Source: Pseudomonas laurentiana (GTDB taxonomy: Bacteria > Pseudomonadota > Gammaproteobacteria > Pseudomonadales > Pseudomonadaceae). From it: a stretch of DNA of 64,000 bases. Below the pieces are notes generated by a model that was not told where the DNA came from, ran no database searches, and was given only the letters and a program-made list of their open reading frames with translations. Shown here piece by piece: positions 33,481-44,365 of the stretch. Both the position numbers and the translations under genes were made by a program. Location: positions 186,001 through 250,000 of the forward strand of contig NZ_BMQU01000004.1 in the NCBI RefSeq assembly GCF_014648275.1, written 5' to 3'. How positions within the stretch are numbered: position 1 is the first letter of the stretch; every line of letters starts with the position of its first letter.

Positions 33481-33753
33481 GTGAACAAGTCGGAACTGAT
33501 TGACGCTATCGCTGCATCTGCTGACATCCCGAAAGCTGTAGCTGGCCGTGCGCTGGACGCAGTAATCGACTCCGTCACCGGCGCCCTGAAGGCAGGTGAC
33601 TCGGTAGTACTGGTAGGCTTCGGCACCTTCTCCGTGACCGACCGTCCTGCTCGTACCGGCCGCAATCCGCAAACCGGTAAGACTCTGGAAATCCCTGCTG
33701 CCAAGAAGCCAGGCTTCAAAGCTGGTAAAGCACTGAAAGAAGCCGTCAACTAA
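33481..33753 (+). CDS. hupB: HU-beta nucleoid protein
   Basis: A 90-residue histone-like DNA-bending protein that dimerises on DNA and compacts the nucleoid. The N-terminal helices [31 protein letters not shown], given here in part as [10 protein letters not shown], lead into the beta arm [20 protein letters not shown], with the conserved RNPQTG arm tip. The start codon is GTG with an AAGGGGA ribosome site. Placement directly after lon is the standard Pseudomonas order. A 230-base spacer with a terminator follows before ppiD. Confidence 0.96.
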   Translation: MNKSELIDAIAASADIPKAVAGRALDAVIDSVTGALKAGDSVVLVGFGTFSVTDRPARTGRNPQTGKTLEIPAAKKPGFKAGKALKEAVN

Positions 33754-33893
33754 GTCGCTTCTTTCGGGCTTACGCCTAGTCGAATCAGGTCAAGGCCTGG
33801 TTCGGCAGCGAAGCGCAAAGTGGGCTGACCTCACAAGAGGTGCCTCCTGCGAAAGCTTACACATCGGCTTTCGACCGCTTCGCCAGCTACGAG

Positions 33894-33917
33894 AAGGCGC
33901 ATCCTCGGATGCGCCTT
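33894..33917 (+). terminator. Terminator after hupB
   Basis: AAGGCGCATCC (33894-33904) and GGATGCGCCTT (33907-33917) form an 11-bp stem, followed by TCTTCT. It lies 140 bases past hupB and 66 bases before ppiD. Confidence 0.7.
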
Positions 33918-33983
33918 TCTTCTATCAGGACTCTACCCACGCTCCGCGGTTGTTTTATCAGTACGACCGTTTCTGGGGGACGC

Positions 33984-35855
33984 ATGCTGCAGAATATCAG
34001 GGACAATTCACAAGGTTGGATTGCCAAGACCATCATCGGTGTCATCGTAGCCTTGATGGCGCTGACCGGCTTCGATGCCATCTTCCGGGCTACCAGCCAC
34101 AGCCAGGACGCTGCCAAGGTCAATGGCGATGCCATTAGCCAGAACGAGCTGAGCCAAGCGGTCGACATGCAACGTCGTCAGCTGATGCAACAGTTGGGCA
34201 AGGATTTCGACGCCTCCCTGTTGGATGAAAACATGTTGCGCGAAGCCGCACTCAAGGGGCTGATCGATCGCAAATTGCTGCTTCAGGGGGCTCGTGACGC
34301 GAAATTCGCGTTCTCCGAGGCGGCCTTGGACCAGTTGATCCTGCAAACGCCTGAGTTTCAGGTTGATGGCAAGTTCAGTGCCGAGCGTTTTGACCAGGTC
34401 ATTCGGCAGATGGGTTACGGCCGTCTGCAGTTCCGCGAAATGCTGGCGCAGGAAATGCTTATTGGCCAACTGCGTACTGGCCTTGCCGGCAGTGGTTTCG
34501 TGACCGACTCCCAGGTTGAGGCGTTCGCTCGCCTGGAAAAACAGACCCGTGACTTCGCCTCGATGACCTTCAAGGCTGACGCTGCTGCAAGCAAAGTCAG
34601 CGAGGATGAGATCAAGGCTCACTATGACGCACACGCCAAGGAATTCATGAGCCCGGATCAAGTGGTCATCGACTACCTGGAGCTTAAGAAGTCCGCGTTC
34701 TTCGATCAGGTCAGTGTCAATGAAGACGAGCTTCAGGCGCTGTATGAGAAAGAGATCTCCGGCCTTGCCGAGCAGCGGCATGCCGCGCACATCCTCATCG
34801 AAGTCAACGACAAGGTGAATGAAGCGCAGGCCAAGGCGCGTATTGAAGAGATTCAACAGCGCCTGGCCAAAGGTGAAGACTTTGCTGCCCTGGCCAAGGA
34901 GTTTTCTCAGGACCCGGGATCGGCCAGCAATGGTGGCGATCTAGGCTTCGCGGGTCAGGGCGTTTACGACCCGGCTTTCGAAGAGGCACTGTATGCGCTG
35001 GATAAAGATCAGGTATCGGCCCCGGTTCGTACCGACTACGGTTTCCACCTGATCAAGCTGCTGGGTGTGCAGGCGCCTGAGGTGCCGACCTTCGCCAGCC
35101 TGAAAGACAAATTGACCCGTGAGCTGAAGACCCAGCAGGTCGAGCAGCGCTTTGTCGAGGCGACCAAGCAACTGGTTGACTCCGCATTCGAAGCCTCTGA
35201 CCTGAGCCAGCCGGCCCAGGAACTTGGCTTGAAGGTCAAGACCTCCGAGCCTTTCGGTCGTGAAGGTGGCGAAGGCGTGACGGCTAACCGTGCCGTGATT
35301 CAGGCGGCGTTCAGCCCCGAAGTCATGGAAGAGGGTGCCAACAGCTCGTCCATCGAGCTGGACCCGGAAACTGTCGTGGTCATCCGTGTCAAAGAGCATC
35401 GCAAACCGGCTCAGTTGCCGCTGGAAGCGGTTGCCGACAGCATTCGCAAGCACCTGGCCAAGGAACACGCCAGCGCTGCTGTGAAGGCTAAAGGCGAAGC
35501 CCTGATCGCGGGTCTGCGTGACGGTAAGATCGCGCCTGCAGCTGCGTATGAGGGTCAGAGCTGGAAGGTGCAGGAAGCGGTGACGCGTAATCAGGACAGT
35601 ATCGATCCTGTAGAGCTGCAAGCCCTGTTCCGCATGGGCAAGCCTGAAGCCAAGGACAAGCCGATCTTCGGCAGTGTCAGCCTTGCCGATGGCAGCTTCG
35701 TTGTCCTGCGTCTGGACGGTGTCAATGAAGGTTCTGCAGCGACAGATGAAGAGAAGGCGGCCTACCGTCGCTTCCTGGCGTCGCGTGCTGGCCAGCAAGA
35801 CTTTGCAGCCTACCGCAAGCAGTTGGAAGCCAAAGCGGACATCACACGTTACTGA
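33984..35855 (+). CDS. ppiD: PpiD, membrane-anchored periplasmic folding chaperone
   Basis: A 623-residue SurA/PpiD-type protein held in the inner membrane by one N-terminal helix (about 14-34, WIAKTIIGVIVALMALTGFD), with the rest in the periplasm. It assists folding of proteins leaving the Sec translocon. The N-terminal SurA-like domain covers about 40-220. A parvulin domain (about 260-360) includes AAHILIEVNDKVNEAQ, FAALAKEFSQDPGSASNGGD and APVRTDYGFHLIKL. The ATG at 33984 follows GGGGGACGC and matches the family start MLQNIRDNSQG. It ends the lon-hupB-ppiD series. Confidence 0.94.
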   Translation: MLQNIRDNSQGWIAKTIIGVIVALMALTGFDAIFRATSHSQDAAKVNGDAISQNELSQAVDMQRRQLMQQLGKDFDASLLDENMLREAALKGLIDRKLLLQGARDAKFAFSEAALDQLILQTPEFQVDGKFSAERFDQVIRQMGYGRLQFREMLAQEMLIGQLRTGLAGSGFVTDSQVEAFARLEKQTRDFASMTFKADAAASKVSEDEIKAHYDAHAKEFMSPDQVVIDYLELKKSAFFDQVSVNEDELQALYEKEISGLAEQRHAAHILIEVNDKVNEAQAKARIEEIQQRLAKGEDFAALAKEFSQDPGSASNGGDLGFAGQGVYDPAFEEALYALDKDQVSAPVRTDYGFHLIKLLGVQAPEVPTFASLKDKLTRELKTQQVEQRFVEATKQLVDSAFEASDLSQPAQELGLKVKTSEPFGREGGEGVTANRAVIQAAFSPEVMEEGANSSSIELDPETVVVIRVKEHRKPAQLPLEAVADSIRKHLAKEHASAAVKAKGEALIAGLRDGKIAPAAAYEGQSWKVQEAVTRNQDSIDPVELQALFRMGKPEAKDKPIFGSVSLADGSFVVLRLDGVNEGSAATDEEKAAYRRFLASRAGQQDFAAYRKQLEAKADITRY

Positions 35856-35889
35856 GTGATGCGCCTCTAGAGTTGTAAAGGCTACCGAC

Positions 35890-35921
35890 AAAGCCCCTGA
35901 CCGAAAGGTCAGGGGCTTTTT
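35890..35921 (+). terminator. Terminator of ppiD
   Basis: AAAGCCCCTGACC and GGTCAGGGGCTTT pair perfectly around GAAA, with a run of five T. It lies 34 bases after the stop. Confidence 0.92.
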
Positions 35922-35994
35922 GCTTAAGGCTTGCGAGTTCTCGGCGGCGGTATTGCTGGCACGGCCAGCGAGTACTGTACGTGCACGCTGAAAA

Positions 35995-36025
35995 AACAAA
36001 CCCCCGCAACGGGCGGGGGTTTGTT
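35995..36025 (-). terminator. Terminator of fabI
   Basis: AACAAACCCCCGC (35995-36007) and GCGGGGGTTTGTT (36013-36025) pair perfectly. On the minus strand the stem runs into TTTTTT. It lies 18 bases past the fabI stop and faces the ppiD terminator. Confidence 0.9.
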
Positions 36026-36043
36026 TGCAACAACGGCCGGGGT

Positions 36044-36838
36044 TTACTCGGAGAGGTCGCCCATGGCGGTGGTGTTGAAGCCGCCGTCTACGTACATGAT
36101 TTCACCGCTGACGCCCGACGCCAGGTCGGAGCAGAGGAAGGCGCCAGCGTTGCCGACTTCCTCGATGGTGACGTTGCGACGCAGCGGGGTCTGGGCTTCG
36201 TTGGCCGCCAGCATCTTGCGGAAGCTCTTGATGCCGGAAGCAGCCAGTGTGCGGATCGGACCAGCGGAAACGGCGTTCACGCGGGTGCCCTCTGGGCCCA
36301 GGCTGCCGGCCAGGTAGCGTACGCCAGCTTCCAGGCTGGCCTTGGCCATGCCCATGACGTTGTAGTTCGGCATGGTGCGCTCTGCGCCCAGGTAGGACAG
36401 GGTCAGCAGGCTGCCATTACGGCCTTTCATCATTTCGCGACCGGCCTTGGCCAGGGCGACGAAGCTGTAGGCGCTGATGTCGTGGGCAATGCGGAAGCCT
36501 TCGCGGGTGGTGACCTCGGTGAAGTCGCCATCCAGTTGGTCGCCAGGAGCGAAACCAACCGAGTGCACGATGCAGTCCAGGCCGTCCCACTTCTTGCTCA
36601 GTTCTTCGAAGACCTTGGCGATCTCTTCATCGCTGGCAACGTCACAGGGGAAGCACAGCTCTGGGCTGGAGCCCCAGCCAGCGGCGAACTCTTCGACGCG
36701 GCCCTTGAGCTTTTCGTTCTGGTAGGTGAAGGCAAGTTCTGCGCCCTCGCGATGCATGGCGGCAGCAATGCCGGATGCGATGGACAGTTTACTGGCGACA
36801 CCGACGATCAGTACGCGCTTACCGGCGAGAAAACCCAT
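36044..36838 (-). CDS. fabI: FabI, enoyl-ACP reductase (NADH)
   Basis: A 264-residue short-chain-dehydrogenase-fold enzyme that performs the last reduction of each fatty-acid elongation cycle. The cofactor loop is [14 protein letters not shown] near residues 12-25. HSVGFAP lies at 92-98 and the catalytic pair is Tyr159 and Lys166 in the YNVMGMAK motif, with the FabI-typical Tyr149 upstream. The C terminus [16 protein letters not shown] is characteristic. It is a leftward single gene beside the yej operon; 18 bases separate it from the upstream yejF stop, so read-through from yejF is possible. Confidence 0.95.
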   Translation of the reverse strand: MGFLAGKRVLIVGVASKLSIASGIAAAMHREGAELAFTYQNEKLKGRVEEFAAGWGSSPELCFPCDVASDEEIAKVFEELSKKWDGLDCIVHSVGFAPGDQLDGDFTEVTTREGFRIAHDISAYSFVALAKAGREMMKGRNGSLLTLSYLGAERTMPNYNVMGMAKASLEAGVRYLAGSLGPEGTRVNAVSAGPIRTLAASGIKSFRKMLAANEAQTPLRRNVTIEEVGNAGAFLCSDLASGVSGEIMYVDGGFNTTAMGDLSE

Positions 36839-36856
36839 GTGTTGTTCCTCTTCAGG

Positions 36857-38467
36857 TTAATCGACAGCTGTTGGGGCCAAAAAGGCCGCTTCCAGCAGCT
36901 GCTGTGTATAAGAATGTTGCGGTGCAGCGAAAATACCCGCCGCCGGACCTTGTTCAACCACCTGGCCCTGCCTGACCACCATCAGTTGGTGGCTTAGCGC
37001 CTTGATCACTGCCAGGTCATGGCTGATGAACAAGTAGGTCAGGTTGTACTTGGTCTGTAGCGAGCGCAGCAGCTCCACCACTTGGCGCTGAACGGTCCGG
37101 TCGAGCGCCGAAGTGGGCTCGTCCAGCAGTATCAGTGCCGGTTTCAATACCAATGCCCGGGCAATGGCAATCCGTTGTCGCTGGCCTCCAGAGAACTCGT
37201 GGGGGTAGCGGTTCCGGGTTTCCGGATCCAGGCCTACCTCCTTGAGTGTCGCTATGATCGCCTGCTCTTGTTCTGCTTCTGTGCCAATCCGATGGATGCG
37301 CAGGCCCTCACCGACGATATCACCCACGCACATGCGTGGGCTGAGGCTGCCGAAAGGGTCCTGGAAGACCACTTGCATCTGCCGTCGAAACGGCCGGACC
37401 TGTTGCTGAGAAAGGCAGTCTAGCGCCTTTCCTTGAAAACGTATGGCGCCTCGGCTGTTCAGCAGCCGCAGGATTGCCAACCCCAGAGTGGACTTGCCGG
37501 AACCGCTTTCACCAACAATCCCGAGGGTTTGGCCCTGGGGCAGGCTGAAATTGATGCCGTCCACCGCCTTGACGTAATCGACCGTTCGCCGCATCAGGCC
37601 TTTCTTGATCGGGAACCAGACGCGCAGGTCCTCGACTTCCAGTATTGGCTTGCCGACCGGGTTATTGGCAGGCAGCCCGCTGGGCTCGGCACCCAGCAGC
37701 ATTTGTGTATAGGGATGCTGTGGGGCGCGGAACAATTCGTTGCACGACGCTTGTTCGACGATACAACCGCGCTGCATGACACATACGCGATGTGCAATTC
37801 TTCTTACCAGGTTCAAATCATGGCTGATCAGCAGCATGGCCATGCCCAGTCGCGACTGCAGCTCCCTGAGCAAATCGAGAATTTTCAGCTGGACAGTGAC
37901 GTCCAGCGCTGTGGTCGGTTCGTCGGCGATCAGCAGCTCCGGCTCGTTGGCCAGGGCCATGGCGATCATTACCCGTTGGCGTTGACCGCCAGAGAGCTCG
38001 TGCGGAAGCGCCTTGAGGCGTTTGACCGGCTCTGGGATACCGACCAGATCCAGAAGCTCCAGCGTACGTTCGGTGGCAGCTTTACCGCTCAAACCTTTGT
38101 GCAACAGGAGCACTTCGTTGATCTGCTTCTCGACGGTGTGAAGCGGGTTCAACGAGGTCATGGGTTCCTGGAAGATCATTGCGATGCGGTTACCACGAAT
38201 GTGACGCATCTGCTTTTCGTCCAGCTTCAGCAGGTCGTGTTGCTCGTAATGGATGCTGCCGGAGGGGTGTCGGGCCAGTGGGTAGGGCAGCAGGCGCAGT
38301 ATCGAGTGCGCGGTTACCGACTTGCCCGAGCCGCTTTCGCCCACCAGGGCCAGGGTCTCGCCACGGCGGATATCGAAACTGATATGTTCGACCGCCCGCT
38401 GTGTCTGGTCGCCGGCGACGAATTCGACGGAAAGGTCGCGGACTTCGATCAAATTGTCCTGATTCAT
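36857..38467 (-). CDS. yejF: YejF-type ABC transporter ATP-binding protein, two ATPase domains
   Basis: A 536-residue fused ATPase of an oligopeptide/microcin-C-type importer. Domain 1 (about 5-260) has Walker [11 protein letters not shown] near 40, signature [16 protein letters not shown] and Walker [15 protein letters not shown]. Domain 2 (about 280-525) repeats these as [26 protein letters not shown] and [14 protein letters not shown]. Each half ends with the OppD/OppF-type peptide-transporter tail ([22 protein letters not shown]). The two domains replace separate OppD and OppF proteins. It starts one base after yejE. Confidence 0.92.
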   Translation of the reverse strand: MNQDNLIEVRDLSVEFVAGDQTQRAVEHISFDIRRGETLALVGESGSGKSVTAHSILRLLPYPLARHPSGSIHYEQHDLLKLDEKQMRHIRGNRIAMIFQEPMTSLNPLHTVEKQINEVLLLHKGLSGKAATERTLELLDLVGIPEPVKRLKALPHELSGGQRQRVMIAMALANEPELLIADEPTTALDVTVQLKILDLLRELQSRLGMAMLLISHDLNLVRRIAHRVCVMQRGCIVEQASCNELFRAPQHPYTQMLLGAEPSGLPANNPVGKPILEVEDLRVWFPIKKGLMRRTVDYVKAVDGINFSLPQGQTLGIVGESGSGKSTLGLAILRLLNSRGAIRFQGKALDCLSQQQVRPFRRQMQVVFQDPFGSLSPRMCVGDIVGEGLRIHRIGTEAEQEQAIIATLKEVGLDPETRNRYPHEFSGGQRQRIAIARALVLKPALILLDEPTSALDRTVQRQVVELLRSLQTKYNLTYLFISHDLAVIKALSHQLMVVRQGQVVEQGPAAGIFAAPQHSYTQQLLEAAFLAPTAVD

Positions 38468-38468
38468 C

Positions 38469-39488
38469 TTATTTCCTCGGGTCGAAGGCGTCGCGGGCGG
38501 ATTCGCCGATGAACACCAGCAGGCTGAGCATCAGGGCCAGTACCGCGAACGCGCTGATGCCAAGCCATGGTGCCTGAAGGTTGGACTTGCCCTGTGCAAC
38601 CAGCTCGCCCAGCGATGGGGCGCCAGGCGGCAGGCCGAAGCCGAGGAAGTCCAGTGCGGTCAGGGTACCGATTGCGCCCGTGAGAATGAACGGCATGAAC
38701 GTCATGGTCGAGACCATGGCGTTGGGCAGGATGTGCCGGAACATGATCGCACCGTTTTGCATGCCGAGTGCCCGTGCGGCGCGCACGTACTCCAGATTGC
38801 GCCCGCGCAGAAACTCCGCACGGACCACGTCCACCAGGCTCATCCAGGAGAACAGCAGCATGATGCCCAGTAGCCACCAGAAGTTCGGCTGCACGAAACT
38901 GGCCAGAATGATCAGCAGGTAAAGGACCGGCAAGCCCGACCAGATCTCCAGGAAGCGCTGGCCGGCCAGGTCTACCCAGCCACCATAGAACCCTTGCAAG
39001 GCGCCGCTGATCACGCCAACGATCGAGCTCAGGATCGTCAGGGTCAGGGCAAACAGCACAGAGATCCTGAAACCGTAAATGACCCGGGCCAGCACATCAC
39101 GCCCTTGGTCATCCGTACCCAGCCAGTTTTGCGCCGAGGGCGGGGCGGGGGCGGGGACCTTCAGGTCGTAGTTGATGCTCTGGTAGCTGAAAGGAATCGG
39201 TGCCCAGAGCACCCAACTGTCCTTGGCTGCCAGAAGTTCGCGAATGTAGGGGCTCTTGTAGTTGGCTTCCAGTGGGAACTCACCACCAAAGGTGGTTTCC
39301 GGGTAGCGCTTGACTGCCGGGAAGTACCACTGACCGTCATAGTGCACGGCGAGTGGCTTGTCGTTGGCGATCAGCTCCGCGCCAAGGCTCAAGCCAAACA
39401 GGATCAGGAACAGCCAGAGTGACCACCAGCCACGGCGGTTGGCCTTGAAGCGTTCAAAACGCCGGCGATTGAGTGGTGACAGTTTCAT
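38469..39488 (-). CDS. yejE: YejE-type peptide ABC transporter permease
   Basis: A 339-residue inner-membrane channel subunit of the OppC group. A first membrane helix (WWSLWLFLILFGLSLGAELIA) is followed by a large periplasmic insertion, here about residues 45-115, typical of YejE. Conserved NWLGTDDQGRDVLARVIYGFRIS precedes the membrane bundle, and the coupling loop is EYVRAARALGMQNGAIMFRHILPNA. It sits one base from yejB and one base from yejF, indicating tight coupling. Confidence 0.92.
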   Translation of the reverse strand: MKLSPLNRRRFERFKANRRGWWSLWLFLILFGLSLGAELIANDKPLAVHYDGQWYFPAVKRYPETTFGGEFPLEANYKSPYIRELLAAKDSWVLWAPIPFSYQSINYDLKVPAPAPPSAQNWLGTDDQGRDVLARVIYGFRISVLFALTLTILSSIVGVISGALQGFYGGWVDLAGQRFLEIWSGLPVLYLLIILASFVQPNFWWLLGIMLLFSWMSLVDVVRAEFLRGRNLEYVRAARALGMQNGAIMFRHILPNAMVSTMTFMPFILTGAIGTLTALDFLGFGLPPGAPSLGELVAQGKSNLQAPWLGISAFAVLALMLSLLVFIGESARDAFDPRK

Positions 39489-39489
39489 C

Positions 39490-40563
39490 TCATTGCTCCC
39501 GGCTTTCGAAGTCGATGCGTGGGTCGACCAGGGTGTAGGTCAGGTCGCCGATCAGTTTCACGACCAGCCCCAGCAAGGTGAAGATGAACAGCGTGCCGAA
39601 CACTACCGGGTAGTCGCGGTTGATGGCGGACTCGAAGCTCATCAGGCCCAGGCCGTCGAGCGAGAAGATCACTTCCACCAGCAGCGAGCCGGTGAAGAAA
39701 ATGCCGATGAATGCCGAAGGGAAGCCGGCAATCACCAGCAACATGGCATTGCGGAACACATGGCCGTACAGCACTTGATTGTTAGTCAGGCCCTTGGCCT
39801 TGGCGGTGATGACATACTGCTTGTTGATCTCGTCCAGGAAGCTGTTCTTGGTCAGCAGGGTCATGGTGGCGAAGTTGCCGATCACCAGTGCGGTCACGGG
39901 GAGCACCAGGTGCCAGAAGTAGTCGAGGATCTTGCCGGTGGTGCTCAGTTCATCGAAGTTGTTCGAGGTCAGGCCGCGCAATGGGAACCAGTCGAAGTAG
40001 CTGCCTCCGGCGAACAGTACGATCAGCAGAATGGCGAACAGGAACGCTGGGATTGCGTAGCCGATGATGATTGCCGAACTGGTCCAGACGTCGAAATGGC
40101 TACCGTGGCGCGTGGCCTTGGCGATGCCCAGGGGGATCGAGACCAGGTACATGATCAGGGTGCTCCACAGCCCCAGAGAGATAGAGACCGGGAGTTTTTC
40201 CGCAATCAGGTCGATGACCTTGGCATCGCGGAAGAAACTCTCGCCGAAATCGAGCCGGGCATAGTTCTTGATCATGATCCACAAACGTTCCGGCGCCGAT
40301 TTGTCGAAGCCGTACATGCGCTCGATTTCCTTGATCAGCGCCGGATCCAGACCCTGAGCCCCGCGGTAGTTGGAGCCGGCTACCGAAACTTCGGCGCCGC
40401 CACCGGCGATACGGCTGGTAGCGCCCTCGAAACCTTCAAGCTTGGCGATCATCTGCTCTACCGGGCCGCCTGGGGCGGCCTGGATGATGATGAAGTTGAT
40501 CACCAGGATACCCAGCAGGGTTGGAATGATCAGTAGCAGACGGCGCAGAATGTAGGCCAGCAT
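39490..40563 (-). CDS. yejB: YejB-type peptide ABC transporter permease
   Basis: A 357-residue channel subunit of the OppB group with about six membrane helices. The start [20 protein letters not shown] is the family N terminus, and [15 protein letters not shown] follows in the periplasmic loop. The coupling loop is [26 protein letters not shown]. An insertion of about 80 residues between the first two helices is characteristic of YejB. It starts one base after the stop of the YejA-like gene. Confidence 0.92.
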   Translation of the reverse strand: MLAYILRRLLLIIPTLLGILVINFIIIQAAPGGPVEQMIAKLEGFEGATSRIAGGGAEVSVAGSNYRGAQGLDPALIKEIERMYGFDKSAPERLWIMIKNYARLDFGESFFRDAKVIDLIAEKLPVSISLGLWSTLIMYLVSIPLGIAKATRHGSHFDVWTSSAIIIGYAIPAFLFAILLIVLFAGGSYFDWFPLRGLTSNNFDELSTTGKILDYFWHLVLPVTALVIGNFATMTLLTKNSFLDEINKQYVITAKAKGLTNNQVLYGHVFRNAMLLVIAGFPSAFIGIFFTGSLLVEVIFSLDGLGLMSFESAINRDYPVVFGTLFIFTLLGLVVKLIGDLTYTLVDPRIDFESREQ

Positions 40564-40564
40564 A

Positions 40565-42415
40565 CTAGTGTGCTCCGCTCGTCGATGCAGTCTCGTTCGG
40601 CGCCGTTACGGGCACCACTGGTTGGGCATCGGGCTTGATCCACCAGGTATTGACGCCAATGTCGAATTTGGGCGGGGTCTGCGGATGACCGATGTGGTTC
40701 CAGTAGGCCACACGCCAGGTCTTGATGTGCCAGTTGGGTACCACGTAGTAACCCCACAGCAATACACGGTCGAGTGCGCGGGTGTGGGCGATCAGGTCCT
40801 GGCGCGAATCAGCGTTGATCAGCGATTCCACCAGTGAGTCCACGGCAGGGTCTTTCAGGCCCATGAAGTTGCGGCTGCCTGGATTGTCGGCACTGGCGCT
40901 CTGCCAATATTCACGTTGCTCGTTGCCTGGGGAATTGGACTGCGGGAAGCCACTGACAATCATGTCGAAGTCGCGTGAGCGCAAGCGGTTGATGTACTCG
41001 GCAACGTCCACCCGGCGAAGTGTCAGTTCGATGCCGAGGTCGGCGAGGTTGCGTTTGTAGGGCAGCAGGACGCGTTCAAATTCAGTTTGAGCCAGGAGAA
41101 ACTCGATTTTCAGCGGTTTGCCCTGGGCATCGACCATTTTGTCGTCCTTGATGCTCCAGCCAGCCTCCTGCAGCAGCTTGTAAGCCTTGCGTTGCTGTTC
41201 GCGGATCATGCCGCTGCCATCGGTCACCGGGTTGGCAAAAGCCTGGCTGAAGACCTGCTCGGGGACTTTGCCGCGCAAAGGTTCGAGGATCTTCAGTTCG
41301 GCGGCATCCGGCAGGCCGCGTGCGGCCATTTCCGAGTTTTCGAAGTAGCTGCCGGTGCGGGTGTAGGCGCCGTTGAACAGCTGCTTGTTGGTCCACTCGA
41401 AGTCCAGCAGCAGGCTTAGCGCTTCCCGTACCCGTACATCCTGGAATACCGGGCGACGCAGGTTGAAGACGAAGCCTTGCATGCCGGTGGGCAGGCCGTT
41501 CGGGATCTCTTCGCGGATCAGGCGGCCTTCACGCACGGCAGGCGTGTCGTAGGCGGTTGCCCAGTTTTTTGCACTGCTCTCCAGCCAGTAATCGAACTGC
41601 CCAGCTTTGAGTGCCTGCAGCGCGACGGTGTTGTCACGGTAGTAGTCGACAGTCATCTGGTCGAAGTTGTAGAAACCGCGGTTGACCGGCAGGTCCTTGC
41701 CCCAGTAGTCCTTGTCGCGCACGTAGCGAATGGAGCGCCCGGGTTTGACTTCGGCGATCTTGTAAGGCCCGCTGCCCAGTGGGATTTCCAGGTTGCCCTT
41801 GGTGAAGTCGCGACTTTCCCACCAGTGTTTAGGCAGCACGGCGATCTGCCCGAGGATCAGCGGCAGCTCGCGGTTGTTGTTGTGCTTGAACTTGAACAAC
41901 ACCCGTAGCGGATTTTCGGCGACCACTTCGGCAACGTCGGCATAGTAGCCCCGGTACATGGGGGCGCCGTTCTTGATCAGCATGTTGAACGTGAACACGA
42001 CATCGTCGGCGCGTACCGGATGGCCGTCATGGAAGCGGGCTTCCGGGCGCAGGTAGAAGCGTACCCAACTGTTATCAGGGGCTTTTTCGATCTGCTTGGC
42101 CAGCAAGCCGTACTCGGTGAACGGTTCGTCCAGGCTGGCACGGGCCAGGGTGTCGTAGATCAGGTCGAGGTTGTCCGCCGAGACACCTTTATTGATAAAG
42201 GGGTTGAGGCTGTCGAAACTGCCAAAGCCATTCTGGCGGAAGGTGCCACCTTTGGGGGCGTCCGGGTTGACGTAATCAAAGTGTTTGAAGTTGGCAGGGT
42301 ACTTTGGCGCTTCGTTGTACAGGGTCAACGCATGCTGTGGCTCGGCCAGAGCCTGCAGGCTCAGGCCAGCCAGGAACAGGCCAGCCAGTATGCGAAAGCT
42401 GGGCAATGGCATCAT
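40565..42415 (-). CDS. yejA: YejA-type periplasmic peptide-binding protein (proximal copy)
   Basis: A 616-residue exported binding protein of SBP_bac_5 family. The signal peptide runs [20 protein letters not shown] to a cleavage near ALA-EP. The mature start [20 protein letters not shown] and [20 protein letters not shown] are typical of YejA. The ATG at 42415 overlaps the stop of the preceding binding-protein gene by four bases (ATGA), and GGAG lies eight bases upstream. It lies directly upstream of yejB. Homologues bind oligopeptides or, in some bacteria, microcin C-like compounds; the ligand here is unknown. Confidence 0.9.
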   Translation of the reverse strand: MMPLPSFRILAGLFLAGLSLQALAEPQHALTLYNEAPKYPANFKHFDYVNPDAPKGGTFRQNGFGSFDSLNPFINKGVSADNLDLIYDTLARASLDEPFTEYGLLAKQIEKAPDNSWVRFYLRPEARFHDGHPVRADDVVFTFNMLIKNGAPMYRGYYADVAEVVAENPLRVLFKFKHNNNRELPLILGQIAVLPKHWWESRDFTKGNLEIPLGSGPYKIAEVKPGRSIRYVRDKDYWGKDLPVNRGFYNFDQMTVDYYRDNTVALQALKAGQFDYWLESSAKNWATAYDTPAVREGRLIREEIPNGLPTGMQGFVFNLRRPVFQDVRVREALSLLLDFEWTNKQLFNGAYTRTGSYFENSEMAARGLPDAAELKILEPLRGKVPEQVFSQAFANPVTDGSGMIREQQRKAYKLLQEAGWSIKDDKMVDAQGKPLKIEFLLAQTEFERVLLPYKRNLADLGIELTLRRVDVAEYINRLRSRDFDMIVSGFPQSNSPGNEQREYWQSASADNPGSRNFMGLKDPAVDSLVESLINADSRQDLIAHTRALDRVLLWGYYVVPNWHIKTWRVAYWNHIGHPQTPPKFDIGVNTWWIKPDAQPVVPVTAPNETASTSGAH

Positions 42416-44241
42416 TGGGCATTCTCCGAAGGCTTGAGCCACCAACTGTTCAGGCCCAGTGTGTAGGGCGGAGTGGCGACGAAGGCGAACCGGTTTCGGT
42501 AGGCCAGGCGGTGATTGTTCAGGTACCAGTTGGGAATCATGTAGTGCTGCCAGAGCAGCACCCGATCCAGTGCGCGAGCGGCGGCAACCTGCTCGTCCCG
42601 GCTTTTTGCCGCGAGCAGTACATCAAGCAAGTGGTCGACTACCGGGTCCTTGATGCCCGCATAGTTTTTGCTGCCTTTGATCGCAGCCTGGCTTGAGTGA
42701 AAGTACTGCCATTGTTCAAGGCCTGGGCTTAGGGTCTGGTTGAGCGTCATCAGGATCATGTCGAAGTCGAACTGGTCAAGCCGCTGTTTGTACTGGGCAC
42801 GGTCAACCGTGCGCAAGCGTGCGTCGATGCCAATGCTGGCCAGATTTTCGACATAAGGTTGCAGAATCCGCTCCAGGTTTGGGTTGACCAGCAGAATCTC
42901 CAGTCTCAAGGGTTGCCCCTTGCCGTTGACCAGGCGTTGCCCGCTGAGCTTCCAGCCTGCCTGGTTCAGGAGTGTCAGGGCCTGGCGCAAGGTGTCCCGG
43001 CCAATGCCTCGCCCCTCGGTGCTACTGACCTTGAACGGCTGGGTGAACAGTTCTGCCGGCAGTTGGTTGCGGTAGGGTGACAGTAGCAGCCACTCTTGTC
43101 CGACGGGCAAGCCGGTGGCGCTGAACTCGCTGTTCGGATAGAAGCTGGTCGCGCGTTGGTAGGCGCTACTGAACAGGGTGCGGTTGGTCCACTCGAAATC
43201 CAGCATCAGGCCGAGCGCCTGCCGTACGCGGGCGTCGGCAAAGGCATCTCGGCGGCTGTTCATGAACAGGCCTTGGGTCTGGGTCGGGATTTGGTGCGGA
43301 ATCTGCGCCTTGATTACGTCGCCGCGGCGTACCGCGGGGAAGGTGTAGCCGTTGGCCCAGTTCTTCGCCTGATGCTCGATGTAGATATCGAACTCGCCAG
43401 CCTTGAAGGCTTCGAATGCGACATCGCTGTCGCGGTAGAACTCGAATTCAACGCGATCGAAGTTGTACTTGCCACGATTGACTGCCAGGTCCTTGCCCCA
43501 GTAGTCACTGACGCGCTCGAACACCAGGCTTCTGCCCGGCTGCACCTGAACAATGCGGTAGGGGCCGCTGCCCAGCGGTGGCTCGAATGTGGTGGCTTTG
43601 AAATCGCGTGTCTTCCAGTAGTGCTGCGGTAGTACTGGCATTTCGCCCAGGCGCAGGATCAACAGTGGATTACCGGCGCGTTTGAACACGAAGCGAATTC
43701 GCTGGGGGCTGAGTATGTCAACCCGTTGCACTTCCTGCAGGTTGGTGCGGTAGAGCGGATGGCCGTCCTTGAGAAGCGTGCGATAGGAGAACGCAACGTC
43801 GGTTGCGGTAATCGGTACGCCGTCGTGGAAGCGTGCCTCGGGGCGCAGGTTGAACACCACCCAGCTACGGTCCTCGCTGTACTCGACCGAGCGGGCGATC
43901 AGGCCATAGCTTGACGTCGGCTCATCGCCGGAAGGATCGTACTGACCGGTACCGACCATAAGGGTTTCGTTCAGCTCGCTCACGCCGTACTGCAAGAAGT
44001 TCGGTGTGGTTACCGGGCTGCTGCCCTTGAATGTGTAAGGGTTGAGCGTGTCGAACGTGCCAAAGGCCATTGCCCGCAACGTACCGCCCTTGGGCGCTTG
44101 CGGATTGACCCAGTCGAAATGGGTGAACTTGGCTGGATACTTGAGCGTGCCGAACTGGGCATAACCATGGCTTTCGCTGATTGTTGCGCCCGCAGGAAAG
44201 CTCAAGGCCAGACTGATTGACAGCAGGAGGGGGCGTATCAA
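42412..44241 (-). CDS. YejA-type periplasmic peptide-binding protein (distal copy)
   Basis: A 609-residue paralogue of the next gene. The signal peptide is MIRPLLLSISLALSFPAGA, and the mature start carries YAQFGTLKYPAKFTHF then DWVNPQAPKGGTLRAMAFGT. Shared blocks such as GVPITATDVAFSYRTLLKDG and FEPPLGSGPYRIVQVQPGRS confirm common descent. It is the first gene of the leftward yej operon and translationally coupled to the second copy. Two binding proteins feeding one channel would widen the ligand range (inference). The 124 bases upstream contain the promoter region, in which I recognise no clear motif. Confidence 0.9.
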   Translation of the reverse strand: MIRPLLLSISLALSFPAGATISESHGYAQFGTLKYPAKFTHFDWVNPQAPKGGTLRAMAFGTFDTLNPYTFKGSSPVTTPNFLQYGVSELNETLMVGTGQYDPSGDEPTSSYGLIARSVEYSEDRSWVVFNLRPEARFHDGVPITATDVAFSYRTLLKDGHPLYRTNLQEVQRVDILSPQRIRFVFKRAGNPLLILRLGEMPVLPQHYWKTRDFKATTFEPPLGSGPYRIVQVQPGRSLVFERVSDYWGKDLAVNRGKYNFDRVEFEFYRDSDVAFEAFKAGEFDIYIEHQAKNWANGYTFPAVRRGDVIKAQIPHQIPTQTQGLFMNSRRDAFADARVRQALGLMLDFEWTNRTLFSSAYQRATSFYPNSEFSATGLPVGQEWLLLSPYRNQLPAELFTQPFKVSSTEGRGIGRDTLRQALTLLNQAGWKLSGQRLVNGKGQPLRLEILLVNPNLERILQPYVENLASIGIDARLRTVDRAQYKQRLDQFDFDMILMTLNQTLSPGLEQWQYFHSSQAAIKGSKNYAGIKDPVVDHLLDVLLAAKSRDEQVAAARALDRVLLWQHYMIPNWYLNNHRLAYRNRFAFVATPPYTLGLNSWWLKPSENAQ

Positions 44242-44365
44242 GTCGGGGATCCGTTCCAGGCAGCTTGGGCTTTGTTCCAGCTACAGTAACAGCTTGTATC
44301 GGCAGGAAAAAGAGTACGGGGTTGAGCTGGAGCAGCGCTGCGCTGAGTTGACGTGCCTTATTGCC

